From Craspedostauros australis (Eukaryota; Bacillariophyta; Bacillariophyceae; Mastogloiales; Achnanthaceae), in assembly GCA_026770025.1 (NCBI GenBank), contig JAMXDE010000027.1, positions 773,341 through 837,340 of the forward strand: DNA of 64,000 nucleotides, given 5' to 3'. Both the position numbers and the translations under genes were made by a program. Shown here in pieces: positions 10,797-20,479 of this stretch (positions are counted from its first letter, which is position 1; every line of letters begins with the position of its first letter). A model generated the notes under the pieces. The model saw only the letters and a program-made list of their open reading frames with translations. It did no database searches and was not told the origin of the DNA.

Positions 10797-13700
10797 TTAC
10801 TTCGCGTAACCGTTGGACCATTGCTGGAAGGAATCGTAGAGGTTGGTACCTCGGTGGTTGTTGGCCGTGGAAATCAGAGCCAACGCACGTTTCTCCACCT
10901 GGTTGTCCGGGACGTTGAGCATCAGCCGCTCCTCGAATTTTCTCAGCGCAATGCCTCCGCCGTACCTCCATCCGGAGAAGCAGGGGTAGTTGCTCTTGTA
11001 CATCATGATCTCCACCAACCCGAGCGCGATCTGCGAATTGGCGCGCGCCTGCTTGAATCCTTCCACGAACAGTCGCTGGAATTCCTTGTAACACGCGGAT
11101 CCTTCGCCGCCCATCACATCGACGTACTCGCTCGTGAATTTGAACGGTGCGCGTTCCATGCTGAATTCGTGACCAGGGGCCATGCCCATGGCGAAACCGA
11201 AGTCGATGAAGATGAGACGTCCCTTGGTGTCGATCATAATGTTACCATTGTGCCGATCCTTCAGGCCGAGCAGGTAGGAGACCAGGGAGTACGCCGCCAG
11301 ACTCTGCATGAAGTTCTGTTGCGCCGCCTTGAAGGCCTTGCTGTCGGGACCGCCGTACGTTTCCTCGAAGTACCTGCGCATGCCACCCTCGGTCGGGTAG
11401 CCGTCCGCCTTCTTGAGTCCGTCGATGGATGTCGCATCCACCAGGACTTCGATGAGGCCGGTGCTGCTGGAGGTGCTGAGGATGCGGTAGGTCTTGAGCC
11501 AGAGCGGGAGCTTGGCCTTGGCGAAGACGGACTTGTAGAAGTGGATCATCTGCATGACGAACACTTCCTGGCGCAGATCGTCGTTGGATTTGGACATGAG
11601 ACTGACGACTTCGTACTGCGCGCTTGAGGATTGGCTAGCAGCGCTCTCCCCCAGCATGCGCAACGACTTCTCCGCCCAGCTCTCGCCACCGCTGACGATC
11701 TGCTTGGCCCGGTTGAGGCTCGCCTGGTCGATGTCGCCTCTGTCCTCGGCGCCAAGAACGACCTTGTTCTTGCTCAGGATGCTGCTGCCACCGACCGAGA
11801 CCTCGTCTTCGGCATTCTCGTACTCGCCCTCGAGGATTGGGATGGTCTGCATATGGGTTGCGTTGTCCAGAACGCTCGGTCTGCGGTTGCCACCTTCGAT
11901 GCGCGACGCCAGCTTTCTCGGGATGGATGTCCAGCTCTCCTTGAGGAATCCTTGGAGCCTTCGGTTGCCCGATGAGCCTCCATCGGCCGTGTCCGATCCG
12001 GAAGGCTGCATGGTGTCGTGCCAAACCGAACTGCTCTCCGTCGCCTCGCTGCGGTCGGACTGGGCCACGCCGTTGGAGTCACCGTTCGAAACAGCGACGT
12101 CGTTGGTGGCACCGTCATCCTCGTCGGCCTTGTAGGCTTCCGACTCCGTCTCCTCGACGATCTTGTCTTCGTCATCGTACAGATCGAAGCGCTTGTGCAT
12201 GTATTCGGCAACATCGAGGTTTTGGTTCATGTGCGTGGACTCCTTCAGGTTGACGGTTTCACCGCGCGCGCCGAGGAAGTACATGATGACAGGACAGCGC
12301 TCATTCGTGTTGAACACCCGCGTGTCCTTGTGGAAGGTTGCCGTGACGCGACGCCACGTGTCGGTGGATCCGCAGAGAGGGACGTAGACGCATGGTGGGA
12401 TGGTCATCTCGTTGAGCAGGGCAGGCGCGAGCTTCTTGCGTTCGGCACGGTCCTTGAAGCGGAGCTCCTCCGCGATGTCGGTCACCCGGCGGATGAAGTC
12501 GCGTTCGTCGCGGAAGAATTCGTAGCGGCTGCGCTGGGCGGGCGTCATGTCCTGGATGATCTGGTTGTCCTTGTCGTTGGGCGCCATGTTCATGGACTTG
12601 TCGGTGCGTCCGAAGATGGAGGTGGATGTCGACTCGTCGCGCAGAATGTTGATCCACTTGTGCATGTCCTCCTGCGAGTCGGCGCGCATGCGGAACTCGA
12701 AGTTGCGGTTGACGACGTCGAAGGCGAATTGGTACTTGTAGTTGGTGACCTCGGCGATCTGGGCACCCTCGAGCGGCATGCTGCGGATGAGACGGCGCGA
12801 TCCGTCCTTGCTGGATGCGTTGTAGCAGTTGAGCATGCGTTCTTCGACGGCGAAGTAGCGTTCCTTCCATGGCTTCGCCTTGAGGCAGGATGTGCGGATG
12901 GCGCGTTTGTAGAGGAGCATGCCGCCGAACTCGGAGCCGTCCTCTGCGTCCTCCTCCTGGGTGATCTGAAGCGCGGCGAAGCGACGGTCCGCCTGCTCCA
13001 GGATCTGGTACTCCGACTTCGTGATTTTGCCCTTCTCGTAGAGACGCTGCAGCTCCTGCGATCTTGGGCGTTTGTAGACGACGCACCGTTCCATGTTGGT
13101 GAGCAATTTGATACATCTGATGTAGAAGAGCGGGTTGTGATTTGGATTCTCCTCCCCGCTCGGAAGCTCCGGCTGGTAATCCTCGATGGCGCCCTGCAGG
13201 ATCCAATTGAGCTGCAGCGCGAAATGCACGCTCTGCTGACCGATGACCAAGGCGAAACGTTCCAGGATGGCGTCATCCCACTCTGCCTCCAAGTGAATGA
13301 TCATGTGCGCAAGCTGCGGGAGGTAAAACTCGATGCCCTCGAACACATGCCGCGATCCAGCGTACTGTCATCAGCATGATTGTGCGTGTTCGAGTGCGTG
13401 TACGTTTGCGTGTGCATATGTAGTATAGTGCATATGTAGTATAATGCATGCGTTTGTGTATGGTGTGCATTGTGAGGGTGTGCACCGCGAGTAGGATGGA
13501 ACGAGAACGAAAGCAAGACAACAGCATGAGTTTGATTCCATTGGATTCTGGTGGATTGCATCAAGATTCCTGCTTCGCTGATGGAGGTCGAATCTGCGGG
13601 GAACCAAAAGGCCTGCCATTGCTCCCACTGCTTTGCATTCGGCTGCGACTCAACTGAACTCAATCCAATTCGATTGCAGCGAGCATGGTGCTGTGAATGG

Positions 13701-14622
13701 ACCGTTGCTCCTCCCAAGCAAGCAGTTGGTCTTGGAGTACACTACATACCTTGGCAACGAACTTGGTCATGAATTTGACGACCTGCGGATCATCACGGAA
13801 TTGCCAAATGAGCATGACGACCTTGTCCATCGGCACCTTGTCATCGGCTGAATATCCCAGGACCTCATCGATGAGTCTGCGCACGAACGGAGTTGGTGCA
13901 AATGCGTTGCGGGCGGTGCATGCAGAGCATCGAAGAGTCGCAGCGTACGAGAAGTGCCAACCACATGCGTAACAGCGACATTGACAAAGGCAGGCTGTGA
14001 GAAAAGGAAGGCACAGGCAGTTGCACAGTTGTCTCGATGTGTTCCATGCAACTCAACTCAATTCAATTCAACTCGATTTGATTCAACTCGATTTGATTCA
14101 ACTCGATTCCAACACCATCTGTTCCATCGATCGCACTTGAATTGTCGCGATGTGATTGTTGCCAATGGGTTGACCAATCAGCGTTTCGCCGTTCCGTTTC
14201 TCCAGTTCTTCGCGGCCGCTTGCGGGAGAAGAAAAGACTCCGAATCCACCAACGACTCTATTCTCTTTGCGGAGACGCAGAGAGCCGAACGAGCGTACGT
14301 ACCTCGCCTTGAAGGCTTCATGCTTGCTTCGGAGATGCGTGCTCATTTGGTTGGCTGGCACGGGATCTTCGTAGTAAGCGTTCTCGGTCGGTTCGATGAT
14401 GAGGTATGTCTCGGATGCGGGCGGTTGGTGCTGGGCGCGTCCTGCCGATCTGCTCGAGTGCTGCTGGCCTTGAGGATGACTGTGGGGATCCTTCAGACGC
14501 TGCTTGACTCGGCTGGTCTCCTTCTGCAACCGAAGCAGTGTGGGGGATGGCGCTGCCGTTGCGGATGCTGTTGCTGAGGATGGGTTCGTCACCGGTGAGC
14601 GGACGTCGACAATGGTAGCCAT
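10797..14622 (-). CDS. Phosphatidylinositol 4-kinase type III beta with PH domain, three exons
   Basis: Makes PI4P, probably at the Golgi (known of the family). Exons are 14622-14303, 13876-13750 and 13364-10797 (1004 aa). Joins use GTACGT and GTATGT donors and CAG/CAG-type acceptors, and each restores the frame. Residues 1-106 are low-complexity. The helical PIK domain runs about 107-260 (LIDEVLGYSADDKVP onward). A PH domain follows at about 290-395, from GGMLLYKRAIRT to MHKWINILRDE. A long acidic/Ser linker leads to the kinase domain at about 720-1004, with the catalytic loop KDRHNGNIMID and the DFG motif in FIDFGFAMG. The C-terminus TNLYDSFQQWSNGYAK matches the PI4K-beta tail. The PH domain is absent from animal and yeast PI4K-beta and may replace their adaptor-binding region. 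Confidence 0.92.
14050..14109. repeat. Short tandem repeat in PI4K intron 1
   Basis: Repeated CAACT and AACTCGATTTGATTC-type units inside the first PI4K intron (14302-13877). Non-coding simple repeat. Confidence 0.7.
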
Positions 14623-16333
14623 GGGCAGATTTGTGCCGGGGTGGGTAGCTGTTGCGCCTTTGGCGGGTTCGTTGCTCTACAAGCAGTCTGAAGTAGTGCG
14701 GCGTAGCGTGCGCCAGAATGCGAGCTGTTCTGGGTCGTATCCGATCGTTGCGTTGCGTTGTGCGTTCCGTTGCGTTGTGTCGTTTCAATGCGCCTATTAA
14801 TTTTTTTTGGGCGCTTCCAAATGTCCCGCCCACAGAAAAGGCACCACGTCGTCGTTGCCGCGGCCATCGCCGTTCTTCCCTCCTTGGTCATGAGTGTTGG
14901 TATCCTGGTTGAGCGCTGTGTGGTCACGTGCGCGCCACCTGTTGCGGGTTGCTATCCCGCACAAAACAGAAAAGCAAGGATGTCCCTCACAGACACACGG
15001 TCGTGAACGAGGGAAAGAAGCACTTTCGAGTCCCGTTTGCGTTGATTCTCTTGGCATTCGTCTTTGTGCTTCCGTGTACAAGTATATACCTTATATATAG
15101 TATCTATTTCAATCTTGTTTCGACACATATACCATGCGATGTGTACTAGTATGTATCATTCAGTCACGGAGGACGAAAGAGATTTTTCTTTGTGACTGTT
15201 GTTGATGACCGTTTCGGAAGATGTGACATTTGTTATCGTGAGATCGGCCGAATCGGTTTCTTGTGAGCTTCCCTGTTGTTGTCGCGTTGGGCGTTGTGAG
15301 CGCGAACAGATTGTGCAGCAGTGTAGTCCGCAGACATCTCAGCGGGGCGCTTGTTGTGGCTGGACGATGTCGATGAGTCATGTTACATCATACTATGCGC
15401 AGAGGAGTGGAGTGGCTTGTTGCCTGAATCTGCTTTTGGTTTCGACATTGCTGTTCCAGCAGTCTCTCTGTTGTTTCAGCACCAACGATCTCTCTCTCTC
15501 TCTCTCTCTGAAGAGAGTCCTGCGTGTGTCTAGCTATACCTCTCGTTGTTGTGCTTGGATCCCCATTTCCAACAACAACGATGGCAACAACAACGATGGC
15601 AACAAGAGCAAAATCCCGAATGATCGAAAGTTCGTGATGTTGCGCGAACGAGTTGTGTGCGCCTTCTCGTCAAACAAAACTGTTCGGTCGTGTGACATTA
15701 TCCAGTAATAAATGCAATCAGGCGGAACGTGCCACATTTAACCACTCGCGACAAGTTGCCCTTTCCGCAGAGTGCCCCGAGGCTGACCAACATGAAAGTG
15801 AGGGACAGAGAAATCGCGCGGGCGGCCACCAAGATTCCGCAACTCCGATCAGCAACAACACGATCAGCAACACGCAAACACCGACAGGAACTCCGGCAAG
15901 AGAGGCACCATCTTGGTGGAGGCCACTCCGAGAAACTGGCAGAGAGGAATTATCCACATCTGCATCTCCAGCAACCAAACTCTCTCGCGTGAAGCATCTC
16001 CCAAGGCAGTCACATCGATAACCGTAGCCATAACCGCAACTGCAAACAATTCATCACAACCGTTTTCAGTATTGGAGGCAAGGCTCGTGTGTTGTGACAT
16101 CCACAAAAGAGTGTAATAGGTGGTTGAACACCAACTCATACTCTCCCAATCCTGACAGAATACAAAAGACAAGAGGGCAACAACACTTCCCACCACCACA
16201 TCATCGCCATCTCTCCTCCCACCCCCAAGGCCTCACAACACACAACACACAACAGCCACACTCAAGGCAATACCTCGATCGTACACTATTATTAATAACA
16301 TAGTCGTAATCGAGTAGCTCTCAATCAACAACC
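14623..16333. promoter_or_regulatory. Divergent intergenic region, PI4K and lysine-rich membrane gene
   Basis: A 1.7-kb region between two divergent genes. It holds a CT dinucleotide run (about 15489-15511) and two copies of a 15-bp AACAACGATGGCAAC unit (about 15571-15605). Open frames at 15199-15708 and 15653-16021 show no domain and have skewed low-complexity content, so I do not call them genes. Confidence 0.5.
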
Positions 16334-17905
16334 ATGACGACAGAGAAGAAGAAGCAAGCGTCCATCTCCTCAGCGCCTGGAGGTGCCATGCAATCAGAAA
16401 CCAAAAAGGCGAAGAAGAAGAAGCCCAAGCGATCCAAGTCGGACGGCGATGCGGCAGGCATTGCGCAAGCACCAGGCGATGGGACGCCGACGACCAAGCC
16501 CAAGAAGAAGAAGAAGAAGAAGTCAGTCACCAACCTCAACGCGGACGGCACCCCGGCATCTCCAAACCACAATGGGGACTCTCCGGCGGCGCCCAAGAAG
16601 AAGAAGAAAAAGAAGAAGAGCGTGGTTGGTGAGTCCTCCGCAGCCAGCACCACCACCACCAACAACAACAACAACAACAACAGGAGACCGCCGCACATGG
16701 CAGGTCGCGGACCACCAGGGCGGGGTTTCGGGCCGCCGCAAGGACGCGGACGAGGACGAGGACCGATGCCACCAGGTGCGAGAGGCGGGCCACCACCGCG
16801 GGGGCATTCCAACACGAGGCCTCCTCCGCGGCGAGCACCGCCACCTGGCTATCCGGGTCGCGGAGTTCAAGCGCGATCTCAGCCAGGACCGCCGCTCCGA
16901 AACCACAGCAACGGGACCATCTCGACCGCCAGATCTGCTGCTTCCTCGGTGCAGCGTTCCAGCCGCCAGCGCCCCGCAGCACCGCAACATCCGGACCAGT
17001 CGCCTTCGGGCAGCCGCGTCAGCAAGAAGACGTCCATGCAGAAGACGCTAGACAACACATCCAGCCACAGCAGCGCCGTCCAGCCCAACGGCCAGCCCAA
17101 GGAAAGCGAGCAAACCACGGACGACGAGTCGTGGAATCCGCCCAGCAACCTCCTCATCCTGCTCTGGGTGGTGGTCGGCGCGGAGCTCCTCATGGATCTC
17201 ATCACCACCATCATCTCCTTCAAGTACTTCGTCGAGACCGGCTCGTGCTGCGGAGAGCCCATCGGAAAGGCCAATCTCCCCATCGGCCTCACCGTCCCCT
17301 TCTTCCTCATCGTCTTGGTCGAGATCGTCCTGCTGGCCTACTCCATCCGCCTCAGCCTCTACATCCGAAAGCGAGGCACGCAGCTCAGCCGGGGCGGATT
17401 CATGCAGGATCCCGCCAACCCGGACGACAAGTTCCTGGTCCTGCCAGACATGCACAGCCAGAGCGGCTCCAAGTGGATGAGCTTCATCAACGTCCTCGTC
17501 CTGCTCAATCCATTCTTCGGTTCCGTCATCGCCTGGATGCTGCTGTACCAATCCAGCGAGCAGGAGTCCTTCACGGTCTTGGGCCTCGAAGCGGCCTCCC
17601 TCCTCCTGCACTGGTTCTCAGTCTACCTCGAAGGCCGCCGCCTGTCCTGGTGCTCCAAGGCCATGCACGCCGTCCCCATCATCCCCTTCTTCGTCACGGT
17701 CATCTGCATCCTCGTCTACCTGCAGGAGGGCGGCGTCTGCTACCTCGCCGAGGACTCCGTCTTCTGGTACGAAGGCTGCCAGCTGTGTGCCGATGGCACG
17801 CTGCCCGTGCGCGAGAGCGGCGTCTACGTCTGCGCCGACGAAAGTTCGGCAACGCAACAGACCTACTGCGGACTCGACAAGCAGTTCTGCTTTTATCCGT
17901 ATTAG
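16334..17905 (+). CDS. Lysine-rich multi-pass membrane protein, unknown family
   Basis: Single-exon gene of 523 aa; I do not recognise the family. The N-terminal half (1-265) is disordered and strongly basic, with several runs of five to eight lysines. It continues into an Asn run and an Arg/Gly/Pro-rich segment resembling RGG RNA-binding tails. From about residue 270 there are five likely membrane segments (about 272-295, 315-340, 381-405, 414-434 and 445-463). The short C-terminal loop has several cysteines (YEGCQLC, YCGLDKQFCFYPY), suggesting disulphides on the lumenal or outer side. The start ATG sits in a CAACAACC context after an AT-rich leader. It could be a membrane-anchored RNA- or polyanion-binding protein, but that is only inference from composition. 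Confidence 0.8.
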   Translation: MTTEKKKQASISSAPGGAMQSETKKAKKKKPKRSKSDGDAAGIAQAPGDGTPTTKPKKKKKKKSVTNLNADGTPASPNHNGDSPAAPKKKKKKKKSVVGESSAASTTTTNNNNNNNRRPPHMAGRGPPGRGFGPPQGRGRGRGPMPPGARGGPPPRGHSNTRPPPRRAPPPGYPGRGVQARSQPGPPLRNHSNGTISTARSAASSVQRSSRQRPAAPQHPDQSPSGSRVSKKTSMQKTLDNTSSHSSAVQPNGQPKESEQTTDDESWNPPSNLLILLWVVVGAELLMDLITTIISFKYFVETGSCCGEPIGKANLPIGLTVPFFLIVLVEIVLLAYSIRLSLYIRKRGTQLSRGGFMQDPANPDDKFLVLPDMHSQSGSKWMSFINVLVLLNPFFGSVIAWMLLYQSSEQESFTVLGLEAASLLLHWFSVYLEGRRLSWCSKAMHAVPIIPFFVTVICILVYLQEGGVCYLAEDSVFWYEGCQLCADGTLPVRESGVYVCADESSATQQTYCGLDKQFCFYPY

Positions 17906-18253
17906 TGCGACGATTGGTGGGCAGTATTGACGATTGGATCGTCAACGCTGTATCCACGATCGTCTTTTCTTTCTGTTCCATGCATGAAACAACAACAACA
18001 CGCGCGTGTCAACACAAGTGGCAATCGCACAGTCTGCAGTTAAGCAGGGCTTGTGAGGTACCACACAGGCACATGAATTCTGTATTGCATTTATACTCTA
18101 CTCTCATTAGCTTGAGACGATCCACATTCTAATTCCTGTATTTGCACGAATGGTAGTATTCATAGAGAAGCGTAGCGCCGACGCAAACACTCCAGTTTCT
18201 GCAGCGTCAGATTACGCCTCGTATTGCTACACGGTTGCTCTTCCGCAACTCGC
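17906..18253. other. Convergent 3' spacer
   Basis: 348 bp between the stop codons of the lysine-rich membrane gene (+) and the PLAC8-like gene (-). No gene is seen. Confidence 0.6.
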
Positions 18254-19765
18254 TTACACAATCTCCGGTGCATCCCGTCCCAATCCCGTCTGCCGCCAGA
18301 ACTTGTACCGATGCTGCTTCTCGTCGTGCGTGTGCCGCAGGATCTGAATGCTGACGCAACCGGAACAGCAGAAGCCGGCGTACATGAAGTCATCGAGCCG
18401 CCCATCGCAGCATGCGCAGGTCGACGGCGGGATCTTGTACTTCTGACGGTAGTAGTACCGCGTATGCGTGAAGAAGATCCAGATGTAGACGTACCAAATG
18501 TACGACACGTAGATCGGCAGCACGAGGAAGGAGAGCGATTGCAGCACAATATGTGTCACAGTCGAGAGGGCGCACGTGTACCTGTATTCGTTGGAGCGGG
18601 TCGATGGCAAGCCGAGGCAATTCAGTTTCAATCGTTGTGCGATCTGGCCGTAGACGATGGGAGTGCAGATAATGCCGAAGAGGCAGGCTGGTCGGAACAG
18701 GATCGATTTGCATTCGCAGAGGCGGTATCTCCAACGTTCCGTCGGAGCGTCATCGGTGTCACTGGAGAGATTGCCTGCCATTTCCAGCGGTTGCATATTG
18801 GTAGGTGCCGATGGCGCCGCTGCGCCGATCCTGGACATGTTGTGTCTCTGGCAGGGCAGTTGGTCGGACTCGTTGGCGTCACCGTCGCTTGAGCTGTTGC
18901 CCGTGTGGCTGCAATGCTGGTGGTTGGGATTCAATGGGTTGTTTCCATAATCACAATCGCACCCACCGCCGCATCCGTTGCCACGTCTATCACCGTATCT
19001 GCCGCCGTCGCCATTGCGGTTGCCATTGGCACCCATCATCATCGTTCTGTTCATGATCCCACCGACATTGTCCTGTCTGCCTTGTGCGGTCGCTGCGCTG
19101 CCCTGCATATCCTTCTCTCCTGTTTCATCGACCGCAGCAATCCCAACGTCGCGCGGCTCATCCTCATCATACCGGTTGGTTGCGTGACACTGCCTTGTCG
19201 ACGCGGACGGATAAGGCACCTGGAACTGTTCACCTTCCACAACGCCCCTGTCTGGGACAGTGACGACAAAGTCAATGTCATCCACCTGCGCTGGGAACGT
19301 GTATCTGCCTGGCAATGATTGCGGGGCTATCACCGTCACCATCTTCACCGCCGTTGCCGCAGCAGCACCTACAGCAGAAAGCGACGATTGGTGCGATGGC
19401 TCGTGCGATTGGCAATGCTGGCCATCCACATCGTTGCTTCCATCGTCGTGAATGGCGTACGCTTCACTCGCGTGGATCGTTATGGGATCTGCCTCGGGGA
19501 TGGCGACAGCAGTGGCCGTCACGATGTCTCCAACTATATCCGCCTCCACGTGAGCTTCTGCTGGGGCATGCCTCTCTGTTGCAGCCTGCAGTTGTGCCTC
19601 TACATCCGCATCTACCTCCGTCTCAGTGTCAGTCTCAGTCTCCACGGCCATCCCCAAGTCCAACCTTGCTTGCAATGGTGGTTCCACAGGGATGGGCAGT
19701 GCCGTCTCCATCGTCATCTCATTCTCCCCGTCGCCATCTTCGCCATTCTCGTTCTTCCTCGTCAT
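18254..19765 (-). CDS. PLAC8-like cysteine-rich membrane protein
   Basis: Single-exon gene of 503 aa. Residues 1-340 are low-complexity (Glu/Thr/Ala, then Asn/Gly/Asp-rich with Met-rich patches). The C-terminal 160 residues look like a PLAC8/Cys-rich module. It opens with LCECKSILFRPACLFGIICT and a PIVYGQIAQRL segment, then a hydrophobic stretch at about 390-425 (VLQSLSFLVLPIYVSYIWYV). It closes with a Cys-rich block CACCDGRLDD...FCCSGCVSIQILRHTHDE. PLAC8 proteins act at membranes in metal handling or organ-size control in plants and fungi; no such role can be assigned here. The family call rests on Cys spacing and the GQIA-type segment, so an unrelated Cys-rich membrane protein is possible. 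It is convergent with the lysine-rich membrane gene. Confidence 0.7.
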   Translation of the reverse strand: MTRKNENGEDGDGENEMTMETALPIPVEPPLQARLDLGMAVETETDTETEVDADVEAQLQAATERHAPAEAHVEADIVGDIVTATAVAIPEADPITIHASEAYAIHDDGSNDVDGQHCQSHEPSHQSSLSAVGAAAATAVKMVTVIAPQSLPGRYTFPAQVDDIDFVVTVPDRGVVEGEQFQVPYPSASTRQCHATNRYDEDEPRDVGIAAVDETGEKDMQGSAATAQGRQDNVGGIMNRTMMMGANGNRNGDGGRYGDRRGNGCGGGCDCDYGNNPLNPNHQHCSHTGNSSSDGDANESDQLPCQRHNMSRIGAAAPSAPTNMQPLEMAGNLSSDTDDAPTERWRYRLCECKSILFRPACLFGIICTPIVYGQIAQRLKLNCLGLPSTRSNEYRYTCALSTVTHIVLQSLSFLVLPIYVSYIWYVYIWIFFTHTRYYYRQKYKIPPSTCACCDGRLDDFMYAGFCCSGCVSIQILRHTHDEKQHRYKFWRQTGLGRDAPEIV

Positions 19766-20479
19766 GTTCCAAATGCATCAGAGGGCTTCAAAGGGCATTG
19801 AAGGTATTGAAGGGTAGTCAAGGGTAGTCAAGGCATCCAAGGCATCTGATGGTCTCGTGTCCCACAAAATCAAGCAATGACGAGCCCCAAACAAGGAGGG
19901 GACTATGGTGGTGTTGTGTGATCAGCATAGTCACGCACCAAATGCGGGTGATCTGCGATCTACTCCGAACAACACCGTGGATCCTTCCCCAGCGAAAGGT
20001 GAAACCGTTTGAGGAAACCCGCGCGCCCCTGTTTGTCGTCTTCGCAAGTGTTCGAGTTTCGGAAAGCACGGACTCCTGTGATGTTCGATCCGACCTTGGC
20101 ACGACAACAACAACAACACCAACGACAGACGTCATGACGGTGTCGTTCCCGAAGAACATCTGAAGGCGTTCGCTTTGTGAGTGAAGTGTTCGAATGGAGA
20201 ATGTCCGTTTAACCAAGGGTACGTCATCGAACAATACTGAATTTATTACCAATTTACCGCAAGCACCCACATAGCATCAAACAAAAGGAGCATAAATAGT
20301 CCCTCACAATTCCAAACATCACCATCGACATCAACACCGTTCTTGTGGTTCGGACCACGCAAATCAACATGCGTGATAATACTCTTCTTCATCGTGCACT
20401 GTGTGTACGTCTACTACTACTAGTATAATATTCTATAATAGTTATCTGCACAATCCCTTCCAGCATTCCAAATACCTCT
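19766..20479. other. Intergenic spacer
   Basis: About 0.7 kb between the PLAC8-like start and the LRR protein stop, both on the minus strand. Short direct repeats (AGGGTAGTCA and AAGGCATC units at 19810-19848) lie just upstream of the PLAC8-like ATG. No coding signal is seen. Confidence 0.5.

Noticed and set aside
12018-13379. 453-codon open frame on the plus strand opposite the PI4-kinase
   Set aside because: Exactly antisense to a well-supported gene, composition reflects codon bias of the sense strand, no domain.
17131-18132. 333-codon frame overlapping the lysine-rich membrane gene in another frame
   Set aside because: Arg/Pro/His-rich shadow of GC-rich coding sequence; the overlapped frame has clear membrane helices.
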